From Paraburkholderia ginsengiterrae (lineage in GTDB: Bacteria > Pseudomonadota > Gammaproteobacteria > Burkholderiales > Burkholderiaceae): 64,000 bases of DNA. This document shows positions 30,085 to 43,206 of the stretch, one piece after another. The notes beneath the pieces were generated by a model. It was not told the origin of the DNA, did no database searches, and saw nothing but the letters and a program-made list of their open reading frames with translations. The position numbers and the translations under genes were made by a program. The number at the start of each line of letters is the position of its first letter. Positions within the stretch are counted from its first letter, which is position 1. The stretch is from assembly GCF_001645125.1 (NCBI RefSeq), contig NZ_LXKA01000022.1, positions 124,001 through 188,000 of the forward strand, written 5' to 3'.

Positions 30085-30978
30085 TTAATCGATTGCCTTG
30101 TCATTCGGGCTCTTGAAGAGCGCCTTCATGTCGTCGCTTTCCGGGAAGGCCAGGTTCAGGCCCTTCGGCGGAATCGGCGATTCGAACCACTTCTTGTAGA
30201 TCGCGTCGGCTTCGCCCGAGGTTTCGACCTTGGCGATCGCGTCGTCGACGACCTTCTTGAATTCCGCATCGTTCTTGCGAATCATGCAACCGTAGGCCTC
30301 GTGCGATAGCGGCGTGCCCACGATCACGAAATCGCCCGGGTTGTTCGACTTCGCGCGCTCGCCCGCGAGCAGCGCGTCGTCCATCATAAAGGCAGCGGCG
30401 CGGCCCGTGGAGAGCGTCAGGAACGACTCGCCGTGGTCCTTCGCGCTGATGATGTTCATGCCCATGCTCTTGTCCTGGTTCATCTTGCGAAGGATGCGCT
30501 CGGAGGTCGTGCCGGCGGTCGTGACGACCGTCTTGCCCTTCAGGTCGGCCCAGTCCTTGATGCCGGAGTCTTTCTTGGTCATCAGGCGTGTGCCGATCAC
30601 GAAGATCGTGTTCGAGAAGGCTGCCTGTTGCTGGCGCTCGGCATTATTGGTGGTCGAGCCGCACTCCATGTCGACGGTGCCGTTCTGCACCAGCGGAATA
30701 CGGTTTTGCGACGTGACCGGCGTGAGCTTCACCTTCAGGTTAGGCATATTCAGCTTCTGCTTCACGGCCTCCACCACTTTCAGGGCGAATTCCTGCGAGT
30801 AGCCGATCACGTTCTGTTTGTCGTCGTAATACGAAAACGGAATCGACGATTCGCGATGGCCCAGCGAAATGACGCCCGTATCCTTGATTTTTTTCAGCGT
30901 GCCAGCGTCTTGCGCATGCGCGCCAACCGTAAACAGTCCGAGAGTCGCGAGCAGCAGCGCAGCTTTTTTAACCTTCAT
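30085..30978 (-). CDS. gltI: Glutamate/aspartate periplasmic binding protein
   Basis: Solute-binding protein for the GltJKL importer. A signal peptide (KKAALLLATLGLFTVGAHAQ) should be cleaved after AHA. SBP family 3 features follow, such as GVISLGHRESSIPFSYYDD, VDMECGSTTN and the hinge LKGKTVVTTAGTT. 297 residues from ATG 30978; the frame continues upstream to 31050 without signal-like sequence. First gene of gltIJKL, 262 bp downstream of gdhA on the same strand. Confidence 0.96.
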   Translation of the reverse strand: MKVKKAALLLATLGLFTVGAHAQDAGTLKKIKDTGVISLGHRESSIPFSYYDDKQNVIGYSQEFALKVVEAVKQKLNMPNLKVKLTPVTSQNRIPLVQNGTVDMECGSTTNNAERQQQAAFSNTIFVIGTRLMTKKDSGIKDWADLKGKTVVTTAGTTSERILRKMNQDKSMGMNIISAKDHGESFLTLSTGRAAAFMMDDALLAGERAKSNNPGDFVIVGTPLSHEAYGCMIRKNDAEFKKVVDDAIAKVETSGEADAIYKKWFESPIPPKGLNLAFPESDDMKALFKSPNDKAID

Positions 30979-31089
30979 GTGTGATCTCCTTGGCAAGAAC
31001 CGGCGCCAGTTTAGCAAAGTAATTATTCTGAAAGTATGGCTATAAACCATGTTGTTGCGTGTCCACAGCGACGTTTTCGCAGCGCTTCG

Positions 31090-31151
31090 AAAAGGTTAGT
31101 CAACCTTTGCGGACATGCAAAGGCGGGCGGCATCGATATGATGCCGCCCGC
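31090..31151 (-). terminator. Tandem hairpins after gdhA
   Basis: Two inverted repeats downstream of gdhA on minus: GCGGGCGGCAT / ATGCCGCCCGC (11 bp, 31123-31133 with 31141-31151) and AAAGGTT / AACCTTT (31091-31097 with 31102-31108), the latter followed by four U on minus. They are moderate terminator candidates separating gdhA from gltI. Confidence 0.5.
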
Positions 31152-31240
31152 CGGGTCAAATACGCAGTCTTGTGGACCGCGTTAAAGCAGGGATTGTGGC
31201 GGCCCCGCAGATAGCGGAACCGCCGTGCGACCAGAAAAGA

Positions 31241-32554
<1,314 letters not shown>

Positions 32555-32692
32555 GAACGCTCCGGCGTTGATCGAGTTGCAGCATTGTCGAAAAACGCCG
32601 TATCGAAATCCAATGCCGTTTCCTTATCCGATTATGTTTTTTTTGCATAACCTGCGGGAAGCCGCAATTTCACGTCGTAGCGAGGCAGGATT

Positions 32693-33649
32693 TCAGGCCG
32701 CGCCTTGCGCCAGCTCCTCCGACACCACGTCCCACAACTGACGCACGAGAATCTGCCGCGCATCGTCGCTCTTCGCCGCGAGCTTGTCGCGATAGAGACG
32801 GATCTCCATGGTCAGCGTGAGTTGTCCCTCGGGCGTGCCACGCGTGGCGCGATCAAGGCGGATCAGCTTGCCGGTGGCCACGGCATCTTCCACCGCGCTG
32901 TGCGGCAGGAACGCGATGCCGTGGCCGGCCAGCGCCATCGCCTTGAGCCCCTCGGCCATATCGGTTTCATAGAGGCGGTCCAGGTGCAGGCGCTCCGACG
33001 CGTTGGCAAGGATGACCTCAGTCATGCGCCCCAGATACGCATTCGGCGTGTACGACAGATACGGCGTGGGCGCGTCGCTCGCACCCGGCAGCGTATGACG
33101 CGGCCGGCCCGCGCGGCCGGGCGCCGAGAACGGGCTGATCGGCTCGTTGCCGAGCGTCAGCATGTCGTAGCGGCCGGGATCGAGCGCGATCGGATGGCTG
33201 GGGTGGTGATACCCCATCATCAGATCGCAGCCGCCTTCCACCAGAGAGAGCGCCGCATCGTGCACGTTCAACGCGCGCAGCCGCGTGTGAATCGGGCCCA
33301 TCTGCGCTTCGATCCGCTGCAGCCAGCGTGGGAAGTAGGTCAGCGACAGCGTGTGGGGCACCGCGAACTCGATGGTCGCTTGCGGCGTCGCCGTGTGGCC
33401 GCGCAGCAGCGCACGCGCTTCGTGGAATTGCGACAGCATCGCGAGCGCCTGCTCGTTGAACACCTGGCCGGCCGCCGTGAGCCGCGTCGGATAAACCGAA
33501 CGGTCGATCAGTTCCGTGCCGAGCCACGCTTCGAGCGCCTGAATCCGTCGGGAGAACGCCGGCTGGGTGACGTGGCGCAGTTCAGCCGAGCGGCTGAAAC
33601 TGCGCGTCTCAGCGAGCGAAACGAAGTCTTCGAGCCATTTCAGTTCCAT
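32693..33649 (-). CDS. LysR family transcriptional regulator
   Basis: LysR-type regulator with an N-terminal winged helix (LKWLEDFVSLAETRSFSRSA, then VTQPAFSRRIQALEAWLG) and a C-terminal periplasmic-binding-like effector domain. 318 residues from ATG 33649; an upstream in-frame ATG at 33688 adds a non-conserved leader. It lies upstream of gdhA on the same strand (138 bp gap) and diverges from purB. Either could be a target, but nothing in the sequence decides this. Confidence 0.9.
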   Translation of the reverse strand: MELKWLEDFVSLAETRSFSRSAELRHVTQPAFSRRIQALEAWLGTELIDRSVYPTRLTAAGQVFNEQALAMLSQFHEARALLRGHTATPQATIEFAVPHTLSLTYFPRWLQRIEAQMGPIHTRLRALNVHDAALSLVEGGCDLMMGYHHPSHPIALDPGRYDMLTLGNEPISPFSAPGRAGRPRHTLPGASDAPTPYLSYTPNAYLGRMTEVILANASERLHLDRLYETDMAEGLKAMALAGHGIAFLPHSAVEDAVATGKLIRLDRATRGTPEGQLTLTMEIRLYRDKLAAKSDDARQILVRQLWDVVSEELAQGAA

Positions 33650-33693
33650 GCAGGGGCCTGCTGCCAACGGTAGGGAGGAAGTCAGCATTCTAG

Positions 33694-35259
<1,566 letters not shown>

Positions 35260-35301
35260 GCGACTCTGCTTGCCTGTGGATCGCCTCGTGATTCGGGGCG
35301 T

Positions 35302-35332
35302 AAAAAAACCGCTCCGAGGAGCGGTTTTTTTT
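35302..35332. terminator. Intrinsic terminator after purB
   Basis: Stem AAAACCGCTC / GAGCGGTTTT (10 bp) with a 4 nt loop; seven A before and eight T after. It can also end gntK on minus. Almost identical to the terminator at 57917-57945. Confidence 0.88.
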
Positions 35333-35354
35333 CATCTGCAACGACGCGGCAAAC

Positions 35355-35852
35355 TCACTTGCGCTGCTCAACCTGCCTGAGCACTTCGTCGACGATCTCA
35401 TCCGGCGACAACTCGATGCTCACCGTGATCGCTTCATCCGGGCCCGGTTCCTCGAGCGTGTCGAGCTGGCTTTGCAGCAGCGACGGATCGAAGAAATGGC
35501 CCGTACGGGTGGTCAATCGCTGCTCCAGTACTTCACGCGAACCCTTCAGGTAAACGAAGCACACGTCCTTGTCATCGTTACGCAAAATGTCGCGATACGA
35601 GCGTTTCAGCGACGAACACGTGAACACCGCCGTCTCGCCCGCATTCTGTTTTTCTTCGATCGCGGCACGAATGGTTTTCAGCCAGGGCCAGCGGTCTTCG
35701 TCGGTGAGCGGAATGCCATGATGCATTTTCTCCTTGTTAGCGGCGCTGTGAAACGCGTCGCCGTCAGTGAACGTGCATTGCAAGCGTTCCGCCAGTAATT
35801 CGCCAATTCTCGACTTGCCGGCACCCGACACGCCCATTGCGATCAGAATCAT
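35355..35852 (-). CDS. gntK: Gluconokinase
   Basis: Phosphorylates gluconate to 6-phosphogluconate. P-loop GVSGAGKS at residues 7-14, then the substrate region FTDGDAFHSAANKEKMHHG and DRWPWL. 165 residues, usual for the shikimate-kinase-like GntK family. It lies 10 nt downstream of the gluconate permease and feeds the Edd/Eda pathway encoded next to it. Confidence 0.96.
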   Translation of the reverse strand: MILIAMGVSGAGKSRIGELLAERLQCTFTDGDAFHSAANKEKMHHGIPLTDEDRWPWLKTIRAAIEEKQNAGETAVFTCSSLKRSYRDILRNDDKDVCFVYLKGSREVLEQRLTTRTGHFFDPSLLQSQLDTLEEPGPDEAITVSIELSPDEIVDEVLRQVEQRK

Positions 35853-35862
35853 CTAAAACTCC

Positions 35863-37248
35863 TTACACGACCGCCGCGAGTGCGAAGGTCAAACCCAAGC
35901 CCATCAGTGAAATGATGGTTTCGAGGAGCGACCATGTCTTGAAGGTCTGCCCCACCGTCATACCGAAGTATTCCTTGATCAGCCAGAAACCGCCGTCGTT
36001 CACGTGCGAAAAGATCAGCGAGCCCGAGCCGGTGGCGAGCACCAGCAGTTCCGGCTTGACCTGCACGCCGCTCGCCGCCGCGATCGGCGCGACGATCCCG
36101 CACGCGGTCGTCATCGCAACGGTTGCCGAGCCGGTCGCAAGACGGATCATTGCCGCGACCATCCAGCCGAACAGCAGCGGCGACAGATGCGCCGCGGTCG
36201 CCACGTTGACGATTTCCTTCGAAATGCCGCTATCCATCAGCACGCGCCCGAAACCGCCGCCCGCGCCGACGATCAGCGTAATGCCCGCGATCGGCGCGAG
36301 ACATTCGCCGCAGAACTTCTGGATCTGCTCGCGATTGAAACCGCGGCTCGCACCGAAGGTCCAGAAGCTGACCAGCACGGCGATCAGCAGCGCGACGTCC
36401 GAATTGCCGACGAAGTGCAGCAGGTCGTTCGGCAAGGTTTTCGGCGTGGAGACGAGATCGGCCCAGCTTCCGACCAGCATCAGGATCACCGGCAACAGAA
36501 TCGTGACCAGCGTCACGCCGAAGCTCGGCAGTTCGCGCTTCGGCGCTACGTTCTGCGCGCCGTTCTTAGCGGCATCATCGTGACCGAGGAATTGCGCGGC
36601 GAGCGCGTTTTCCTTCGGCAGCTTGATATAGCGGCTGATCAGCAGCGCGAACAGCGGACCGGCGACGATCGCGGTCGGCACGCCGACGATCAAGCCATAC
36701 GCGATGGTTTTGCCGATATCCGCGTGATACGCCTGCACGGCGAGCATCGCGGCCGGGTGCGGCGGAAGCAGCCCGTGCACGACGGACAGACCCGCAACCA
36801 TCGGCAAGCCGACCAGCAGCAGCGATTTGTTGGTGCGCTTCGCGACGTTGAAAGCGATCGGAACCAGCAGCACGAAACCGACTTCGAAGAACACCGGCAA
36901 GCCGACGATGATCGCGACGACCACCATTGCCCAGTGGATGTTCTTCTCGCCAAAGAAGTTGATCAGCGTGGTGGCGATGCGCTCGGCACCGCCGGACTCG
37001 GCCATCATCTTGCCGAGCATGGTGCCCAGGCCGACCACGATGGCAATGTGCCCAAGCGTGTTGCCGTTACCGGTTTCGAACGATTTGACGATGGTCGCCA
37101 TCGGCATGCCGGCTGCAAGACCCAGCAGCAGCGACACGATGATCAGGACAAGGAACGGATACACCTTGTAGCGCGTGATCATCAAGATCAGCAAGGCGAT
37201 GGCGATCACCGCGTAGACCAGCAGCATACTGCCGTGGACAGCTTCCAT
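35863..37248 (-). CDS. gntT: Gluconate permease, GntP family
   Basis: Inner-membrane proton symporter for gluconate with about twelve hydrophobic segments across 461 residues. Family features include GNGNTLGHIAIVVGLGTMLGK and PHPAAMLAVQAYHADIG. ATG at 37248 with an AAGGAGG-like site upstream. It heads gntT-gntK; the 252 bp to eda carry a long inverted repeat (37408-37456). The exact paralog (gntP, gntT or gntU) cannot be fixed. Confidence 0.92.
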   Translation of the reverse strand: MEAVHGSMLLVYAVIAIALLILMITRYKVYPFLVLIIVSLLLGLAAGMPMATIVKSFETGNGNTLGHIAIVVGLGTMLGKMMAESGGAERIATTLINFFGEKNIHWAMVVVAIIVGLPVFFEVGFVLLVPIAFNVAKRTNKSLLLVGLPMVAGLSVVHGLLPPHPAAMLAVQAYHADIGKTIAYGLIVGVPTAIVAGPLFALLISRYIKLPKENALAAQFLGHDDAAKNGAQNVAPKRELPSFGVTLVTILLPVILMLVGSWADLVSTPKTLPNDLLHFVGNSDVALLIAVLVSFWTFGASRGFNREQIQKFCGECLAPIAGITLIVGAGGGFGRVLMDSGISKEIVNVATAAHLSPLLFGWMVAAMIRLATGSATVAMTTACGIVAPIAAASGVQVKPELLVLATGSGSLIFSHVNDGGFWLIKEYFGMTVGQTFKTWSLLETIISLMGLGLTFALAAVV

Positions 37249-37407
37249 GAAGCTCCTCCTTTTGCGTTATTGATTGTGTGCCGGACACGAACCGGCATCT
37301 TGTCTCACGGCGACCTGTGCGGAGCCAGAAAACCGGGCGAGCCGCGCGGACGCTGAATTTTACTGTTTGCTGTCTGAAAAGTACGCCCTTACCACGCACC
37401 TATTACA

Positions 37408-37456
37408 AAGGAGCCTCGCCGCGACAGCCTGACCGGCTGCATCGACGAGGCTCCTT
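37408..37456. terminator. Long nested inverted repeat between eda and gntT
   Basis: Outer stem AAGGAGCCTCG / CGAGGCTCCTT (11 bp) encloses an inner stem CAGCC / GGCTG (37425-37429 with 37435-37439). It has only a short T run on minus (TTTG), so it may be a terminator for edd-eda or a processing or regulatory structure. Confidence 0.55.
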
Positions 37457-37500
37457 AACGTCGGACCTTGATAATGGGCTAACGCATACGCTGCTGCAAC

Positions 37501-38142
37501 TTAATGCGCCGCCGCGACCAGTTGGCTGGCGGCACGCGCAAGACGCGTGACCTCGTCCCAGTTCTGTGCGGCTAGCGCGGCCTTCGGCGTCAGCCACGAG
37601 CCACCGACGCACACCACGTTTGGCTGCGACAGGAAATGCGTGGCCGTCTCGGCGGTGATACCGCCGGTCGGGCAGAACTTCAGGGTCGGGAACGGCCCGT
37701 GAAAAGCTTGCAGCATCGGCACACCACCCGCCTGCTGCGCCGGGAAAAACTTCACGATCTCGTAACCGAGTTCGAGCGCGGCGATGATGTCGCTGGGCGT
37801 CATCACGCCCGGCAGCAGCGGCAAACCGGCATCCTGCGCGGCCTTGTGCATGTCTTTCGTCAGGCCCGGCGACACGCCGAACTGCGCGCCGGCCTTCTTC
37901 GCCTGAGCGCAGTGCTCGGGCTTCGTGATCGTGCCGACGCCGACCACGATGTCGTCGGCCAACTGGCTCGCACGTTCGATTGCTGCGAGGCCCGCTGCGG
38001 TGCGCAACGTGATTTCAAGCACCTTCACGCCGCCCGCATGCAGCGCGCGCGACACGTGCTCGCCCTGTTCCGCCGAGTCGAACGCGAGCACCGGAATCAC
38101 CGGGCCCAGGCGCACGATTTCGCTTACTGTTTTCGAGGTCAT
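37501..38142 (-). CDS. eda: KDPG/KHG aldolase
   Basis: Splits 2-keto-3-deoxy-6-phosphogluconate into pyruvate and glyceraldehyde-3-phosphate, the last Entner-Doudoroff step. The Schiff-base lysine is Lys131 (EIVKFFPAQ), with the catalytic glutamate in VLEITLR (Glu43). 213 residues. It starts 26 nt after edd. Confidence 0.96.
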   Translation of the reverse strand: MTSKTVSEIVRLGPVIPVLAFDSAEQGEHVSRALHAGGVKVLEITLRTAAGLAAIERASQLADDIVVGVGTITKPEHCAQAKKAGAQFGVSPGLTKDMHKAAQDAGLPLLPGVMTPSDIIAALELGYEIVKFFPAQQAGGVPMLQAFHGPFPTLKFCPTGGITAETATHFLSQPNVVCVGGSWLTPKAALAAQNWDEVTRLARAASQLVAAAH

Positions 38143-38168
38143 AGTCAGACTCCTTGTTTGTGCGGCAC

Positions 38169-40082
<1,914 letters not shown>

Positions 40083-40179
40083 CGGAGCTCCTTCGTCGCT
40101 GGCCAAGAGACGGGCGGGCAGGCGCGCACTATGCCAGGTAAGTATCGCGGGAATGTCAGATCAGCTGACGTTGCCATCT

Positions 40180-40195
40180 TAGTAGAAAAACTACA
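40180..40195. promoter_or_regulatory. Putative HexR operator upstream of edd
   Basis: On minus it reads TGTAGTTTTTCTACTA, with perfect half-sites GTAG-N5-CTAC. It matches 13 of 15 positions of the TGTARTNNNAYTACA shape reported for HexR in gammaproteobacteria. It lies 98 nt upstream of the edd start. Confidence 0.6.
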
Positions 40196-40312
40196 TGATC
40201 GCAACGACAACTCCTGCTGCGCCGCCGCATCCCAAATCCGGCCGCACGGCCCTACTGGCCTTGCTTCGGCCTGCAATACAGGCGACCTAGGGATTACACC
40301 TAGAACATAAAA

Positions 40313-40327
40313 TGTAGTTTTTGTACC
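40313..40327. promoter_or_regulatory. Putative second HexR operator upstream of hexR
   Basis: TGTAGTTTTTGTACC on plus, sharing the left arm and centre of the edd site but with an imperfect right arm (11 of 15). It lies 56 nt upstream of hexR and suggests autoregulation. Confidence 0.45.
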
Positions 40328-40382
40328 TTCTTCTGCAATCGGCTATAGTCCAGCCATTCTTCAGCATAGTGCGAGTTTTCCG

Positions 40383-41228
40383 ATGATGCTGTCCCAAGTG
40401 GAAGAGATGCGCGACCAGTTGCGGCCGTCCGAGCGCAAGCTGGCCGACTACGTGATCGAGGCGCCGCGCGAAGTGCTCGATCTGTCGATGACGGAAGTGG
40501 CCGCCCGCGCCGGCGTGAGCCAGCCGACCATTGCGCGGTTCTGTCATGCGCTCGGGTTTTCGGGCTTTCGTGAGTTCAAGATCCGGCTCGCGCAAGGGAT
40601 TGCGTCGGGCGTGCCGACCGTCTATCGGGACGTGCGGCCGGATGAGGGCGCGCCCGGACTGATCGCCAAAGTATTCGACCGGACCATCGGCACGCTGATC
40701 GAGGTGCGCAACAGCCTGTCGCCGGATAGCGTCGAAGCAGCAGTCGAACTGCTGGCGAACGCGGCGCGTATCGAGTTCTACGGTGCGGGCGGTTCGGGCA
40801 TTGCCGCGCAGGATATCCAGCACAAGTTCTTCCGGTTGGGCATGCCGAGCGTCGCGTACTCCGATCCGCATACTTATTCGATGTCGGCGGCGCTGCTCGA
40901 ACCCGGCGACGTGGTAGTGGCGGTGTCCAACACGGGCCGCACCCGCGACATCATCGAAGCAGCGCGCTCGGCGCTCGCTCGCGGCGCGAAGGTGATCGCG
41001 ATTACGCATGGCAGTTCGCCGCTTGCGCGGGTCGCGACAATCTGTCTGTTCTCGAACGTCGTGGAGGAAAACGACGTGTTTTCGCCGATGACTTCGCGCA
41101 TGTCGCATCTGGCGATCGGCGACATTCTGGCGGTCGGCGTAGCGCTCAAGCGTGGGCCAGAATTGGTGGAGCGGTTGGGCCAGGCGAAAGGGGTGATCGG
41201 CCGGTTGAGGATCGACGGCGAGGGTTGA
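40383..41228 (+). CDS. hexR: HexR-type transcriptional regulator (RpiR family)
   Basis: Predicted repressor of Entner-Doudoroff and glucose genes that responds to KDPG. An RpiR-type helix-turn-helix domain (residues 1-75, TEVAARAGVSQPTIARFC) precedes a sugar-isomerase (SIS) domain (about 115-250, IEFYGAGGSGIAAQDI and VVAVSNTGRTRDI). 281 residues, standalone: no glucokinase domain is fused to it, as I recall happens in some Burkholderia. It diverges from edd across 300 bp with HexR-like sites at both ends. No terminator is visible after it; the adhesin remnant abuts its 3' end. Confidence 0.92.
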   Translation: MMLSQVEEMRDQLRPSERKLADYVIEAPREVLDLSMTEVAARAGVSQPTIARFCHALGFSGFREFKIRLAQGIASGVPTVYRDVRPDEGAPGLIAKVFDRTIGTLIEVRNSLSPDSVEAAVELLANAARIEFYGAGGSGIAAQDIQHKFFRLGMPSVAYSDPHTYSMSAALLEPGDVVVAVSNTGRTRDIIEAARSALARGAKVIAITHGSSPLARVATICLFSNVVEENDVFSPMTSRMSHLAIGDILAVGVALKRGPELVERLGQAKGVIGRLRIDGEG

Positions 41229-41231
41229 GAA

Positions 41232-41996
41232 ACTAATGAAATTGAAAAAGGCCTGCGCGATGACGTTATTTACCTTTGCGTCTTCCGACATCAACTGGCT
41301 CACGTTCACCGCGTCCGTGCCGCTCAGGCCCGCCGCCACGTTCGTGATACGGCGCTCTGCGCCTGCCGAGCCCACCGACACTTCACCACCGGCTGCCGTC
41401 GCTGCCGAGATCGCCGTGCCGCCGGTCGGCGTGAAGCCCGCCGTCGTCAGCGTCGTCGAGTTCGCCACTGACCTTGAGCCCAGTGCCACAGAGTTGGTTG
41501 TCGTTGCGCTTGCAAGAGCGCCAATTGCCAGGCTTTCTCTGCCTGACGCCGTCGCCTCCTCACCCATCGCTTGTGCAGCAAACCCTGTCGCAACCGAATA
41601 GTAACCAAACGCCTGACCGAAAGTCCCACTGGCGGTTGCACCGCTGCCTACGGCAGTGCTTGAGTCGCCCGAAGCAGTGGCGGACGCTCCGACAGCCAGT
41701 GCTAAGCTTCCCGACGAGAGCGCCTGCGTGCCGATGGCGACACCCTTGCCGCCATCATTGCCGTTGTACGTCACCCTTGCCCCAGTGCCAATTGCTTCCT
41801 GCGACGACGCGACCACTGAGCCGCCGTCCAGGGCACCTGCAGACACATCCATCGACACGCCCGCCCCTGCCGCCAACAGCGCGGTCGTAAGCAGCACCTT
41901 GCTCCTGCTCTTCTTCCCTCGACTTTTCGCCGTTTCCGATGCAGCGACGTAAGTGCCGGTGGTTTCATTCCAGACAGTTTTGTAAGACTTATTCAC
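41232..41996 (-). pseudogene. 3'-truncated trimeric autotransporter adhesin (YadA-like head only)
   Basis: A GTG at 41996, with AAGGGA upstream, begins NKSYKTVWNETTGTYVAASE, the extended signal-peptide region (ESPR) of trimeric autotransporters. A hydrophobic signal follows (VLLTTALLAAGAG). Residues 85-180 are YadA-type head repeats (for example GVAIGTQALSSGSLALAVG), then the neck-like RITNVAAGLSGTDAVNVSQL (216-235). There is no stalk or C-terminal membrane anchor. From about residue 257 the frame is simply the antisense of hexR and stays open to 40287, so an automatic call would make a false 569-residue protein from this start. Probably a remnant that cannot be surface-anchored. Confidence 0.85.
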
Positions 41997-42232
41997 GGAT
42001 TCATTCCCTTCGAACATGTTAAAAATGTTTCCGATTTGCAGCGGACTAATTTGAGTGCCGCACGCAGACCAGGTAGTTATCGAAGGAATGAAAAGCCGAT
42101 TACCAAAGGAAACTTGCAACCAATCTCATTAAACCTTCGATCGATGATTCGAATATAAAATCGGCCACCATATACCTCCATGGGAAAATTCTTAAAACCA
42201 TGCGAAGACATCTTAAAATAGTAGAGCTTACA

Positions 42233-42244
42233 TAGGATTAGTCT
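42233..42244 (+). repeat. Direct repeat copy 1 (TAGGATTAGTCT)
   Basis: Exact 12 bp repeat shared with 42345-42356, start-to-start distance 112 bp, in the AT-rich gap 42000-42687. No transposase or terminal inverted repeat is seen. It may be a regulator site for the adhesin promoter (inference). Confidence 0.5.
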
Positions 42245-42344
42245 TAATTACGGTCCGCGATGCCTCCCCTTCTGATCAGAGTGCTTGACAAAAAAATACA
42301 ATCAATAAAAGAGTCAGCGATTTTTTTGGCTACGCCGCGACCAC

Positions 42345-42356
42345 TAGGATTAGTCT
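42345..42356 (+). repeat. Direct repeat copy 2 (TAGGATTAGTCT)
   Basis: Second copy of the 12 bp repeat. The rest of the AT-rich gap (42000-42687) holds no coding frame I can support; it includes A/T tracts such as AAATATAATAATTT near 42440. Confidence 0.5.
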
Positions 42357-42687
42357 GAAAGACTGGATACTGAGTATCAACTTTCCTGATGAATCGTTCG
42401 CCATGAATTTATTGGCTTAATCGTCGAAATTTTCTCAGTTAAATATAATAATTTCTAAGAATTGCCTTATTTAAAAATTCGGCGGCCATCTACAAAATCG
42501 AATTCATTGTTTCTGACAAAGTCCGTATCACCGGGACGGTCGCAAAAAAGGGCGCAATCAAACTAGCCAGTGCGATTTTCATGTGGAATTCGCAAGCAAC
42601 CTTAAGCGCTCAGCCCCATTCATTCACACCCGCGGACGATCAACCAATTCGGCATCCTCCCAGGGAAAGCTTCCACAAGGAATCCTC

Positions 42688-43122
42688 ATGAAACTCGCCG
42701 CCATTCTGACCACTGTTGGCCTGCTGCTTGCGTCGACCGCATCGCCTGCATCCGCCGCGACGCAAGACGAAGTCGCTCTGATCGCGCTCGAGCAATCCTG
42801 GGCGAAGGCCGCCTCCAGTCACGACGAAGCCGCGCTCGACAAATTGCTTGACGATTCGTATGTCGAGGTCACGGCCAACGGCACGCATCGCAGGAAAGCA
42901 GATGCGCTCGCCGCGCCTGGTCTGCCTGCGGGTTCGTCCCAGTCGCTAGACGAACTCAAGGCGCAGGTAAGCGGTGATATTGGTGTCGTCACCGGCGTCA
43001 ACTACTATTCCCCAGCGCCTGGCTCTGTAGCGACGAAATATGTATTCACCGATGTTTATGCAAGACGCCCAGATGGCTGGCATGTCATTTCGTCTCGCAT
43101 GTCGCTCAGGCCCTTGCGCTAA
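42688..43122 (+). CDS. Secreted NTF2-like (DUF4440-type) protein
   Basis: Small exported protein of unknown function. A signal peptide (KLAAILTTVGLLLASTASPA, cleavage probably after ASA) precedes an NTF2-like fold. The characteristic pattern is a helix with EQSWAKAASSHDEAALDKLL, then DDSYVEVTANGTHRRKAD, and the C-terminal strands YVFTDVYARRPDGWHVISSR. 144 residues from ATG 42688, with AAGGAA upstream; the frame extends to 42583 without sense. NTF2-like folds serve in enzymes, immunity and binding, so no activity is assigned. A broken paralog follows 84 nt downstream. Confidence 0.8.
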   Translation: MKLAAILTTVGLLLASTASPASAATQDEVALIALEQSWAKAASSHDEAALDKLLDDSYVEVTANGTHRRKADALAAPGLPAGSSQSLDELKAQVSGDIGVVTGVNYYSPAPGSVATKYVFTDVYARRPDGWHVISSRMSLRPLR

Positions 43123-43206
43123 GGCTATATAGCGGCGGCTCAACGTAATCTTGACGCCGCGGCCAGCACGGCACGGCGCGGTCCGCCAGTTCATCAGAGG
43201 GAAGTC

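Noticed and set aside
40383-41228. HexR as part of a glucokinase-HexR fusion
   Set aside because: No glucokinase sequence is attached or adjacent; the 281-residue HTH-SIS protein is complete.
40287-41231. C-terminal half of the adhesin frame as a genuine fusion protein
   Set aside because: It is the exact antisense of hexR and has no adhesin stalk or anchor pattern.
42000-42687. Insertion sequence in the AT-rich patch
   Set aside because: No transposase frame, terminal inverted repeats or target-site duplication could be seen.
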